NCBI GenBank assembly: GCA_903772945.1
Contig: CAICTM010000236.1
Location: 23,577-87,576, forward strand
DNA: 64,000 nt
Source of the DNA: Seminavis robusta
Taxonomy: Eukaryota > Bacillariophyta > Bacillariophyceae > Naviculales > Naviculaceae
Direction of reading: 5' to 3'
Positions within the stretch are counted from its first letter, which is position 1. Every line of letters starts with the position of its first letter. Of the stretch, positions 1-10,931 are shown in pieces. The notes beneath the pieces were generated by a model. That model was not told where the DNA came from. It saw only the letters and a list, made by a program, of their open reading frames with translations, and did no database searches. The translations under genes and the position numbers were made by a program.

Positions 1-657
1 TCGCTACAGTGTATATTATTATGTGGGATGTATTGTGCATTGCACCTTGGTAATTCATACCCACCAATTCTGCACAAACGAAGTTGCCCTGCTCCAGATC
101 TGGCGAAGTGTCTCGAAAGCGCTAGATGCTTCGTTGGGGGCAAAACCAACCGAAGCAACATTCTAAAGGCAATGGATTCACGATGGGGCTGAACGTGGGA
201 AATTCTGTAATGGACATTCGATTCGCAACAAGGCGTCATCATCATCGATGGGCACACACATTAACGTCAGTAAAATAAATGCCAATAAGAACCTTACTCC
301 TTTCATACCTGTAGTTCCAAACATCTGCACATGCCCGTTATCGGTCAGATTCCCTTCGCCACTAAACGATTTCTGGTGCCCATTCGGCGACAGGACGAGT
401 CTTGACTTTGGGCAACCTCACACGCTCGAGCGACACATCATTACGCCCCCGGAAATTCCACATTGGGGGCAACCGTTCATCACTAAGCAAATGGAAGCGT
501 GGACGACAGACTCAAACAAACAGCAAGCATACTTGCGATTATCTGGTATTACTGGTACTCCACAGGCTGGGACATGGTACAGTATTGATGCATCACTACT
601 ACATGTACTATTAATATTACATCGTACAAACTAGCTAGCACTCCTGGCTACTACTAG
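1..657. other. Intergenic DNA, left edge
   Basis: I see no supportable gene here. One open frame of 128 codons at 248-634 has no recognisable motif and ends in CTAGCTAG-type words that are typical of the non-coding stretches of this window, so I treat it as chance. The right end (about 632-660) is a run of tagctag words. Confidence 0.5.
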
Positions 658-1104
658 CTAGCTGGTACCTTCTTCAAACATTAAAATCAACAGCGTCATG
701 GTCCCGGCACAGGCAAAGTCAAAACACCCACATACAATGGGATAGTGATGACAACACGCCTTGACATGTTCCGACGACTGAAAGCATTGGAAATGATGTA
801 CCCAATCAATAATGCCATGCACAAAAATCGCCAAGGGAGCGTAAAACGGTGTGGTTTGGACGCGTGGGAGACAGTAGCATCCATAAAAGTATGCCAGCAC
901 GTTCATAACGATGCTTTCTTGTACAATTTCGGTCGTTCCATCAAAGATAACGGCAAAGCCCCAATAGACTCCTGGCATGAACATGGCAATCATGATGGTA
1001 ATTTCCTTCCAGTAGGGCATGCAGTACAAGCCGATGCCTGCAACCGCTCCCAGTAGGAGCGACCGTTCGGCAGGCTTTTCTTCCACCCAAGCTCTTGGAC
1101 CCAT
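658..1104 (-). CDS. DUF6010-like small membrane protein
   Basis: This uninterrupted 148-residue frame has four to five hydrophobic segments: around residues 17-30, 36-53, 62-80, 86-100 and 125-143. The motif HGIIDWVHHF near residue 95 (His-Gly, then Asp-x-x-His-His) followed by a Cys-rich YPIVCGCFD segment matches the pattern I associate with the DUF6010 family of small multi-pass membrane proteins, whose function is unknown. The start at 1104 gives a short polar N-terminus before the first helix. It is transcribed away from the glycosyltransferase gene that starts at 1618, so the 500 bp between them may hold both promoters. The family call is by memory of motif shape; existence as a gene is likely from composition and membrane pattern. 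Confidence 0.6.
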   Translation of the reverse strand: MGPRAWVEEKPAERSLLLGAVAGIGLYCMPYWKEITIMIAMFMPGVYWGFAVIFDGTTEIVQESIVMNVLAYFYGCYCLPRVQTTPFYAPLAIFVHGIIDWVHHFQCFQSSEHVKACCHHYPIVCGCFDFACAGTMTLLILMFEEGTS

Positions 1105-1617
1105 GATCGATACGGTAGATAGATGGATGAATGTTGTTGATTGATTGATTGGTGAGAGAGTCTTGGTTCTTGCTCTTTCAAGAAACTGTAGGACAAGTCG
1201 AACCTCTCTTTGATGATGTGACAGTCAAGAAGGCAGAACACAACAATGGATCCAAAGATCTTGCGCAGCAAGAATGAAAAGCATTGGGACATCCGGTACT
1301 CAAGGATCATGGAGAAAAATCTAAGTCGCGTGACCTTCGGAAAATCGATTTCAACGCAAGAACAAGTCCCTCGAGCTCTACCAGAGGTCATTTCTCATTG
1401 GGAGACAAAAAGCCGATGGCCGAGTGCTACCAGGTACAACCGTAACCATCCATCAGTTAGTTGTAGTGTGACCAGTATCATTCCTTTGTCAAAGACGGTG
1501 GTGTGGATTGAAAGACTCTTTCTCGGGGTTTCAGGTGGGCAAGAAAGCTCAAAAAAGGAAGAAAGAAGGGCGGCAGAAGAGAGAGAGGGACGATAGTGAA
1601 TTCTAGCGTTGTGAAAA
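1105..1617. promoter_or_regulatory. Divergent intergenic region
   Basis: This 513-bp spacer separates the minus-strand DUF6010-like gene from the plus-strand glycosyltransferase gene, so it probably contains both promoters. I see a short GATTGATTGATTG run near 1139-1152 and a purine-rich leader at 1550-1600, but no clear TATA box or other named element. A 116-codon open frame at 1246-1596 lacks any motif and is not supported. Confidence 0.4.
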
Positions 1618-4414
1618 ATGTGCTTGGTCACACCTCCATCAGCGTCCTCTCCTGCCAATACACGTACCAAAGAAAGGTCCAACAACAACCGCAACGACGA
1701 CGACAAGAAAAAATCCAAAATGCCTCGCAAGACGAGATCGAGAGCAGCGGCCAGTAGTCCAGCCCAATTGCGGCAAATGCACGGCATTCCCGTGGCTCCC
1801 TCTTCCAAAGAGCACAAGCCTTCTGCCAGCCCCAAAAAACGATCGGCCAAGGCCACCAAGCATGGATCTGTGTTTTGGTTTTTTGTCCTTGCCGGCTGTT
1901 TCTGGACTGTCTATACACTCCTTCGAGTCCTTGGACGAGAAGAATTCGCTCATTTTCAATCTGGAATGGAAAAGGAAACCAAGTTTTTGTCGCAGTATTT
2001 TCGCAGGACAGCCGCAGCGGCTCTGGATGGTGGTGGCAGTGACACTGCTGGCGCTAAATTGGTGTCAGCCGCCGCCGTGATGGTAGAAGGAGCTGTCACA
2101 CAACAACAGCAACAGCCACAAGAAGTTTCGTATCAGAGAACCTTAAAAGAACCAAGCATCAGCCAATCCGCAGCCATTGGACCGCCAGTTGCGTTCCAGG
2201 CAAAAGCAGCATCCCAATACAAGGTGGACTTTTCCCAATCAAATCCCCAGCGAAATCATGCCATTATGATTCCCTATAGGGACCGAAAGTTTCATCTAGA
2301 ACAATTCATCGAACACATGGGACCCTACCTCAAACGCAATTTCCCCCATGATTCCTTTGAATTGTGGATCATTGAACAAGACGATGCATTTCTATTCAAT
2401 CGAGCATGGCTGGGAAATGTCGGCGTGACCAGCATCAAATATCAAAACAAACTCTACAAGTATCAAAAGTTACAGCAACAACAGCATAGTGGGGGCCCCA
2501 TTACCGTGCCACCACCGCCTACATGTATCATTCTGCACGATGTCGATCTGATTCCCACGGTCGATGGGGTACCGTACACCAATTGCAGTCGACCCATGCA
2601 GTTGGGCAGTGAGTTGGCACACTTTAACAATTCCATCCCGTATCCCCTGTACACCGGCGGAGTCGGGCCATCCATGTTGCTGGATCATTGGATCAAAATC
2701 AATGGCATGTCCAACGACTTTTTTGGTGAGTTTGCTTTCTTTTTGTTTTGTTTTGTTTTGTTTTGTTTTGTTTTGTTTTGTTTTGTTTTGTTTTGTTTTG
2801 TTGAATTACACACGCAGTCAAGTGGTTGGCTGGCTGAGGATGCCCTGTTGTTTTGATGTCAACATTCTCACAAATTGCTTTCGTCCGTACCCTCTGCTTA
2901 TGTTCTCTCGCTGGAAAGGTTGGGGTGGTGAGGATGACGAACTATGGCATCGACTACGATTGACAGGTTTGTTGAAAAAACCTGTAAAACGTCCGACACC
3001 AACACCCGCTCCAAATGGGAAACCCTACAAGGGCCCCAAGTTTTGGCCTCCAGAAATTGTTCGACCGCCCAAAGGAAAAGGCAGGTTCAGGCCTATCAGC
3101 GAAGCACAAACCGTACATCACAACCAAAAGGAACACAATCAATGGACCCGAATCGGACACATGTTGGAATTGATGCAAAACAATAGCGCTCGATGGAAAC
3201 AAGATGGACTCAGCGATTTACGAATGACAGTCACGGGAGATGCCATGACAGTCACACACATGGACTCGATTGCCTTCACTAATCACTCGGTTCCCACGGA
3301 TCCATCCATTGCGGCAACCACCCAGTCCTCGACAACCACCATTACACGGAAACATTACCCCACTGCCAAACGACAAGGATCCGTCATTTCGTCCCTTTCG
3401 ATCGAGCCAGCGGCATTGGCATCGTTCGCAGCCATTCATCACATCAGAGCGATACCTAAACTCACCGCGTTGGAATTCATTCATGTCACTCAAACCGATG
3501 GTGGGCGCATTGAACGAGCGGGAGCCAAGGCAGGGATAGCCTGGGGTGCCTGTCACTATCATCACGCCTTGGAAGAAAAAATGGGATGTCCAGACAAGGA
3601 TGATCCCGAGTGGGAAGGACGGGTCAAACAGCGGAAGAGTCGCGCAGGTCACACGCCGTGGCATTCGCCTCTACAGGATTTTGAAGAGAATCCATATAGG
3701 GGCAGGCCGACCTTTGCTGTCGTACGGCATCCTTACGATCGTTTGATTGACTTTTTCTACTGTCCTTGGAACGGATTCAAGGGCGAGAAAACTCCCAGTG
3801 CTGCAGATTTGAACGCTTTTCTACAAAACGCCATGTTTCCGCCGCCTATACCAGCCGAAGACGATGGCACGAAAAACAAAAAGACGAAAGCCCCCAAACG
3901 CCCTACACCGGCAGCTTTTTCGCATCTGCGGCCATTATCTCACTACGTCTTTGCCCACGACGAGATTCACTTGTACTCGAAACCCTTTGTGACACACATG
4001 GTGCACTACGAGAACCTCGAACAAGAGTTTAGGACCTTGATGCAACAGTATGGGCTGCAAAACGCAGTGATGCTGCCAACGAAAACCCCCTCGGGCTCCA
4101 AGTACATCAAAACTTTGACTCCACACGATTTCTTTCCCAAAACGCTCGAAATGATACATAAGTTTTACGCTGGTGACTTTGATCGATTCAACTATGATCG
4201 AGCCCTTCCAAGCAAACGGGCACAAGATCTGGAGCAAGATGCGGTGCAAGAATTGGCGCAGAAAAATGAACAGCAAGAACAAGAACCAGCACCAGTGCAG
4301 AATGATGCCCCAGGAATCGACATGCAACAGGTTAGGATGCAACAGGGAGACATGATGGGCAGAATGAACATGATGGGCATTAAAGACCCGGCTGAAATTC
4401 TACAGGGGGCTTGA
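1618..4414 (+). CDS. Type II membrane fusion: GT7 beta-1,4-galactosyltransferase-like plus sulfotransferase
   Basis: The gene has two exons, 1618-2725 and 2919-4414, joined across a GT-AG intron to give 867 residues. A single hydrophobic anchor at residues 84-105 makes a Golgi type II protein likely. The first domain (about 215-380) has the B4GALT signature: MIPYRDR near 220, FNRAWLGNVG, HDVDLIP (D308-V-D310, metal binding), YTGGV, NGMSNDFFG and, only after splicing, WGGEDDE (371-377). The second domain (about 530-780) looks like a PAPS-dependent sulfotransferase: a 5'-phosphosulfate-type segment around 554-575 and the 3'-phosphate motif VVRHPYDR (637-644). The tail is Met/Gln-rich. Codon 1618 is the first Met; Met35 (1720) is an alternative. 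The likely job is building and sulfating a galactose-containing glycan. The two-domain fusion is unusual; each domain call is fairly secure, the substrate is not. Confidence 0.82.
2741..2802 (+). repeat. (TTTTG)n microsatellite in intron
   Basis: About twelve copies of TTTTG lie inside the intron 2726-2918 of the glycosyltransferase-sulfotransferase gene. The frame stays open through the repeat, which makes a naive single-exon reading look plausible, but the GT7 motif WGGEDD is rebuilt only when the intron is removed. Confidence 0.9.
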
Positions 4415-5046
4415 GAGATGCGTCGCGAAGGCAGTCTCAAACCAAGCTGAATGCTACCGTTCCAGGGAAGGCGAATGCCACGGTGGCATCTGCTGTGGCT
4501 TGCACTGCGTGAGCGAGTTTCGCCCTGGTGCACTATTGGATCGTCCGTTTGCTTGCCTCGGGCAGCATGCACCCTCGCCTTGTGGGGAACGTGCTGTTTC
4601 ATCAGCAACGTGCGGTGGTACTACTAGCAGTTTCTTTGCCCTGACCAACCCGGATGGCCGGTTTAAACTAGCCTTGGTCCCTCGGGGATTGTGGCACTCT
4701 CTCGTTGCGTCGGGATTGGGGTTGCCACCGAACCAATAAAATAATTGTAGCCAGCCAGCTTGCTGGCTTCGTCAGAAGCATCCCTCTCGACCAGATTAAA
4801 GCTACTGTAGTTGCCACTGGCCAGAGCTTGGATAAGGCGAAAGCGCAACGCAGCTCCCCTTTTGTGTTGGCTGCAGGTACCGGTACACTGTACACGTTCA
4901 GACTACATACATGCAAACAAGTTGTGGAAAAAATGGTTACTACTTCGTTTTTATGTTCAAAATCTCTAATTTGTGCAATGTGTCTGGAAGCTTTGTACAA
5001 TCCTTGGTACGGTACCGCTACCCCTTTGTCTACTTCGTGAGCTGCT
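4415..5046. other. Intergenic DNA between convergent genes
   Basis: This region separates the 3' ends of the glycosyltransferase gene (+) and the HSF gene (-). Several overlapping open frames of 60-140 codons exist on both strands, none with a recognisable motif. Nothing else is visible apart from short GGTACCG-type words near 4876 and 5008. Confidence 0.45.
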
Positions 5047-6435
5047 TCAGTTCGAGTGAGCTACGGGGACACTCATGGTGATCATATGCGGAGTAGAGAA
5101 CCCTTCTGGAAGTTGCTTGTTTGCTGCCATGTTGTTGAGCATGGCGTAGAAGTGCTGTTGATACTGGGCTGTGGCTACGGCAAATCCAGCTGCGAAGCTC
5201 GAAGTTGCTGGGTTGTTCGGGTCGAGAGAAGGCATGGGGAACTGGAACGCCATCTGGTTCATTGGGGGCGTGTTTGCCATCTTGGGTTGGTGGTCTGGAG
5301 TCACCGAGTTACAGGGTGCCGGCGCAGCTTGGGCAAATGTAGCTTTGGAGGCAGTCGGCTGAGGAACAACGGCAGTGGCCAGAGGAGGAGCAACGTTTGT
5401 GAAAGCCACTGGTTGCGTTTGCTGCACTCTGTTGGCTGCTGAGGAGACAGCTGAGGTATTTGCTGCAGTTGATGCGGCAGAGGCCGTGGGCCCCACTGGC
5501 GCGGGAGCTTGTTCAAGAGCAGCCGTCGACTCGACCGCGAGCTCAGGGGGAATCTCAGTGGGCGAAGGAGCAGCAGATGAGTAAGGTGAGCCCTCCTTCG
5601 ACGACGAAGCCTTGAAATGACCAGTAATGATTGGCATTCTAGCCTTGGGACCACTCTCGAGGGTCTTTTGGAGGAAGATGGATTCTTCGTCAGCGTTTTG
5701 GGGGACAGGGTAGATCTCGGAGATCTTGTAGAAGTCAGGTTCGAGGTCGGGGTCCACAACACGCTTTTCAGCGACACCGGGGCGCTTCATAGACTTGCAC
5801 AGGTGTGGCAATCCACGAAGGAACTTTACATGGTAGTAGGAGTTTCTGTGAAACCGAGTAAAAAGGTAATCAAGTGAGTGACCGGATCAGATGTCTACGA
5901 ACAAGGGACACCAAAGACCTTTTGAAACATACCTGTCAGGGCCCTGCGTGATGCGGCGGAAGCCCCATCCATTCGCCTGGCGGACGAAGCTAGAAAACTT
6001 CGAGTGTTCAAAGAACCGAGGGATGACCTTGGTTTCGAACTCCCGAGGCTTCAACACTCGCCAGCTACGACCATGGGGGAGCCAATCGATCACATCAGCC
6101 AAATCAGGCTGACTAAGAATGGCATGAAGCTTGGCAGGAAAGTTGGGAACCCTTCCAGGGAAAGTAAGTGGGGTCAACGGATCAGGATCTTCTTCCTTAG
6201 AGTGATCATGATAGTAGAAGAAGGGGTAAGGCTTCAGCTCAGGCTTGCCCGGAGTCGCGGTTGTTTCGACAACAGGAGCTGCAGCGGTGATCATCATGAT
6301 ATTATCCATAGTGGTACTGGTGCGGGCTCTCTTGTTTTGTTGCTCATGGCCGGTTGATTCGAGACCATGTTTTCCACCGTACGCTTTCCAAGAAGTCAAG
6401 GCGCTTGCCGCCAAGTTTACAACGTGCTCACTCAT
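5047..6435 (-). CDS. HSF: Heat shock factor-type transcription factor
   Basis: Two exons, 6435-5933 and 5845-5047, joined across an 87-bp GT-AG intron, give 433 residues. The HSF DNA-binding domain spans about 98-190: FPAKLHAIL, then HGRSWRVLKPREFE, FFEHSKFSSFVRQANGWGF (the recognition-helix region) and, across the splice, GPDR/NSYYH followed by FLRGLPHLCKSMKR. Diatoms carry a large expansion of this family. The C-terminal half is rich in Ala, Pro, Thr, Gln and ends in a Met/Asn/Gln-rich stretch, suiting an activation region; I see no clear heptad trimerisation repeat. The intron falls inside the wing of the domain. Met43 is an alternative start. It acts presumably in the nucleus at nGAAn repeats; target genes cannot be told from here. 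Confidence 0.9.
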
Positions 6436-8243
6436 TCTATCGATATGTTGAAGCGAGAAAGTGACTTGCCTATGATCGGATTGAACATTGTGAGAGGAGA
6501 AAAGGACAAGAGCAGAAACTGCCTACAATTTTGCACGATTGTTCCTTCAAAGTGCAACAACCTTTCCTTCGTGTGGAGACCCATCATCGAACATCACTTG
6601 GATGTCTCAGCCCCATCCGCCAGATCTCCAAAAAAGTGGTACCGATCACGGCGACATCCAGACGTGGATAGATTGTTAAATCGTCTTGATAAATGACAGC
6701 GGTGCGATAGACATGCGATGCCGTACCAAACGTTTGGAGCTCTCCGAAAAAGCTTCTCGGCCACATCATCATGGCGTTGGCAGTCGTTAGCTCGCATTTT
6801 CCGCATTCGTAAGGGTGATGCAAACTCTACCTTAACGATGGACCAAGACACTTGACTTTGCAACCTTTCAAACCGTTCCGCACATGCACTCTTGATGATT
6901 GAGTCTGCTTGGAGAGGGAGCGTGCTGGTGTTCCAAAGAAGCTCTCAAGCCCTAACTATTTCGCTCTAGATTTGCTATGCAAAAGTTGCGTCGTCGCTTT
7001 TATCTGTCCCAGAGCTGTCTCGCGGAGGGAAGTCGTGACGCAATAGTCTCCTCTCGGAAATACCGTTGGTGTCAAGAGAGGGCAACGTCAGGGTGATGTT
7101 ACACACAACGCAACAGGGAAACCTTTCGCGGAAGAAGCCAGGAGCTGAAGAAGGTCTCTCTCAAAAGCAGAAGCTTGGTGGCTCCAGGGAATCCTGTTGG
7201 ATCCAATGATCGCCGTTTTGCTTGCAATTCTTTCCATGGAGGCTGCTGACACCGTCACATCTTTCTCGGTGTCAACACAGAGCCATGACCAGGTCAGGCC
7301 ATTGCATACTATTTTTCTCGACTGACGAGGGAGTACGTAATAGTGCATGGCCAACTGACACTATTCTACTTGCCTAGTAGCTAGCTCGGAGACTCTGACT
7401 GGACGAGCTCTGGACGTTTCCTTCTTTGGCCGAGAGACTGGCCATCGCGAGCTGCGGAGAGAGAGAGAGAACCCCAAGTGCAAGATGGGATGCTCCAGTT
7501 GAACGTGAAGTGTTCGATGGAGTTCACGGTTGAGCTATCTTTGACATGGAGCCGTTATTATAAATCAAACATTCAGGCAGAACGGAATCTTGTTACTCTG
7601 CGCCTACTAAACACCTATGTTGTTTCGAAGCATGCAAATTTTGACCTAGACTACTTTCATTTTTTTATTCCCTAGGTGCTGTTTGATAAGATTGGATTCA
7701 TTCCTTTGAAGTGCAATTTGCCGTCCTAGCTAGTAGCTACGGTAGCTAGCAAGTAGATCTTCTTTGATTCATGCGTTGATCATTCTAAGCGGCACAATCC
7801 GAGAGAATTGCTAGCTAATACATCCCACCCTCCCTCCCGCGAATCCACAAACTGTGGCTAGCTGGCTTCTACCGGCTTGAATAAGATGAAAACCAGCTAT
7901 CCGGTTCTATTGTCCTTCAAGCCAAGCAACAGATGCTGATAAAGCCAGGAGCTACATGTATGCATAGCTAGCCAGTTATTATGGGGGCTTGCGTTGAAGT
8001 TGCAGCAGCGTGATTGATTCTATTGCACGTGTAAAAACTCGAATCGGGGTACATGTACACGCATGTACACGTACGGTACTGGTACAGTACACAGTGTATT
8101 AATACTGTTGAACTGGCCGAATTCACCTTCATCCTCCACCAATCTTTGGCACAAAATCAAAAAGTCATTGGTTGCTCAAAGTAGTCTACTAGTACATGTA
8201 AATGGAGAATCACGGTGTATGCAGCATCATTCATTGGGCTCGA
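6436..8243. other. Long intergenic region upstream of HSF
   Basis: About 1.8 kb lies between the 5' end of the HSF gene and the 3' end of the receptor gene, both on the minus strand. It should hold the HSF promoter. I see no convincing gene; an 88-codon minus-strand frame at 7088-7354 has no motif. Short words recur (tagctag near 7375-7385, 7725-7755, 7855-7865, 7965-7975; gtacggtactggtac near 8070), as in the other non-coding stretches. Confidence 0.45.
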
Positions 8244-9922
8244 TCACTGGTGCAGGTCACTCCTTCGAAGGACCTTCTTTTTGTGAGCTGCGTCTTCATT
8301 GATGACGAATAGATCGCTACAGCTTTTGCTTTTTCGTTTGTCGGGAGCAGGTTCGTATCGTCTCAATGCAGCCAGCTCCTGCTGGGTCATACCAATACAG
8401 GCTGCAAATAAGGAATCCCGCTGTTCCTGCTCTTCTTGTTCCTCCTCCTCGGCGGCTTCGCAGTCGTGACCTATTGGATCCTCCCCAGTGTGGTCGGCAC
8501 TGGGATCCGTTGGATCAGTCGGGTCCAAATCCTTGGATTCTTCTGTTTGTGGTGGTTTTGCTTCTTCCGATTGACATGGATTACCGCTGTTGCTGGAAGC
8601 AGTAGTCGTCTCCTTTTTGACATCATTGGTAGTGTTGTTAGCTGTTGTCGTAGTAGTAGCAGTATTAGTAGTTTTCGAACAAGAAGTCCAAGAACACCAA
8701 GATGGCCATCGCAAATTTACATTCTTGAAGAGAGAGATTTGAAGCGATGCCCAAATGACTTGCCCCCAAGTCATGTCTTTGTTTTGCTTTCGTAGTTGAT
8801 TGACGAATTGACGACGATAAATGATAAAGTAAAAAAATCCTTGCAGGGGTGCAAAAATGCAATGAAGTTGGATCCAGACAAAGCTAGACGTTCTACCACT
8901 GATCTGTTGCAAGAGCCGATTGATGGTCGAAAAGAAGAAACTAAAGTAGAATGCAGCGACTTTTCGTTCCATGCAATGGAGAGAGAAAGTAAGTGAGTAA
9001 GGCTGGGGATGAAACGAACTTTCCAAACTCATGTCAAAGTGTCAGAATGAAACTCACCGTAAAGAAAAGCTTGCATGGCAACTTGTCGGGTTCTCTTTCT
9101 CTTTCGAAACCACTGTTTGACTTCTTTTCGCTTCTGGGCGACCGAGGTTATGGCTTCATGCACTGACCCCATGGACATGTTAGAGCGAAAGCTCGCCCAC
9201 GATGATGCATCACTTAAATCCCCGGGCTGCTCTTCATCTGCGTCCCCTTCTTGCTCCAGTGCTCTCTGGATCTCTCGTTTGGCTTTCCACTGAGCTTCGA
9301 ATTTGGCGGATTCTCGTTCGGTAGTGTGTACCCGCCACAATATGGATCCCATTCCAATCAAGACCAACAGAAAACAGAACCAGAGTGGCGCATAGTAAAA
9401 GGCCCATCGATAGATGTAGGCATCTTCAGTTCCTCCAAACCAACACCAAAGAAAGGAATTGGCGTACATGTCCATAGCCGACCCCGCAATGGCGGTTCCA
9501 AGGCCAAAAGCCCACGGGACTCCATGTAGGAACCATTCATATCGTTGAATGGTTCGTTCCTTCCATTGGAAGCGAATCACCATGACAAAATACGCTGCCA
9601 AGCTGGTACTGTACAGGAACAAGGAAGCAAAAACTTGAATCATAAAGCCCTGGATATGACAAGACAGATCCGTCCCCACCGCCCACACCACATACGGCTG
9701 TGTGTCAGGCGGAATGGGCCATGTGGAAGCAATGGCAAACGGACCCCCGATGCAAAAGATGATCGAGTACCCCAGCATCAAGCGGTGGTACACTTGACGA
9801 CGTTTTTCGGCATCTCCCAAAACATCCAACAGTATCCATACACAACCCACATACGAGATGAGGGAAGTTATCTTGGTAATCAATGCCACGGAAACCAATT
9901 GAGCATGACTGTAAGAGCTCAT
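8244..9922 (-). CDS. Seven-transmembrane (GPCR-like) receptor
   Basis: Two exons, 9922-9058 and 8959-8244, joined across a 98-bp GT-AG intron, give 526 residues. Seven hydrophobic helices are visible: about 8-34, 48-70, 88-117, 130-155, 170-194, then, after a long third cytoplasmic loop rich in charged and Ser residues (195-285), a sixth beginning at AFLYVAAFYF across the splice junction (287-305) and a seventh at about 318-340. The layout resembles cAMP-receptor-like or secretin-like 7TM proteins of protists. The C-terminal 180 residues are a polar tail with Thr-rich and acidic Glu/Asp stretches and a basic Ser-containing end, suiting phosphorylation. Without splicing the sixth helix is lost, which supports the intron. 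The ligand is unknown; the sequence class within GPCRs is uncertain. Confidence 0.78.
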
Positions 9923-10931
9923 TGTATTGTCGGGGCCTCAGCAATGTAACCCAGCTTACTCCCAGATTTCAGTTCTAGAAGGCGAATTTTGCTTGCTATT
10001 TTTGCTTGCTATTTTACTTTGGCAATCGCGATGAAAACTGTACGACTGTATTCGATCTTCGTGGAGTGAACCCTCCAACCCTACGAGTACCAATACAGTA
10101 CCACTTCCAGGTACCAAACTGGTCTACAGTCTGCTGCTACTGTACCGGCACCATGCATGTGTTTGCTTCTGTACCGTATCCCCCACTGTACCGGTATGTT
10201 GCTTTACTGCGGCCGTCACGCGGTACGGTACATCGTGCACTATCATCGTAAAACTATTAAAGTAACGGTACTCTCTTTTCTATACTTTTTGACTCGTTCA
10301 CTCTATTGGCTTAACGGCAAATGAAACTGGATCTTTTATTCGTCACCATCCTTTAACTCTAGTGTTCTCTTTGTGGAAACCAAGAAGAAGCGGTACTAGC
10401 TATTAATACACGTAGTATGGGGTGTCCGCTCAGAAGATAGCGCATTACAGATAAGACACATGATAAGACACGTCGCAGCCCTAAGCAGACGTATGTGGTG
10501 TTAATTACAAAGGATTTAGAGGCGCGCGGGAGCAAAGACATTTCACGCTGTTCTAAACGCTTAGATAACGTTGCACACGGTTCAACGGCCCTAAGCAATC
10601 CAGCCGCACCAGCTGCATCCACAAAGCCACTCGCAATCGATCGATCCACATCGGATCTTCGATTGACAGCCGATCGATACAGCCAACACAAACCAATCGA
10701 CAATGGCTCTATAGCTAGCAGCAGCCGCGTATCACTTCTTGTGTGCGTGGTGGATTGCTTGTACGGAATGGCTTTATGCACTCTTTCGATCAATGCGATG
10801 AAACCCCTGCGTGGGCATGTGGAAGCTTTCACAAATTGGGTGTTCCTATCCCTGAAAACTTGACAAACGGATTCTTGGTTTGAATGACAATGACGATGTT
10901 GATGATGTTTCGTTTGTTCATTTTCAGGACG
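9923..10931. other. Intergenic region upstream of transposase-like gene
   Basis: The stretch is about 1 kb. The part at 10070-10250 is rich in GGTACC/ACCGGTAC words. Open frames of 120-200 codons at 10359-10952 (minus) and 10495-10863 (plus) overlap each other and lack motifs. A pyrimidine tract ending in TTTTCAG at 10921-10926, just before the ATG at 10932, could be a splice acceptor for an untranslated leader exon. Confidence 0.4.

Noticed and set aside
248-634. 128-codon plus-strand open frame at the left edge
   Set aside because: No motif, no membrane or repeat pattern, overlaps another open frame, and ends in non-coding-type words.
2726-2856. Read-through of the TTTTG repeat as Phe/Cys/Val/Leu-rich protein
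   Set aside because: Good GT-AG sites and exact rebuilding of the GT7 motif WGGEDD show that it is an intron.
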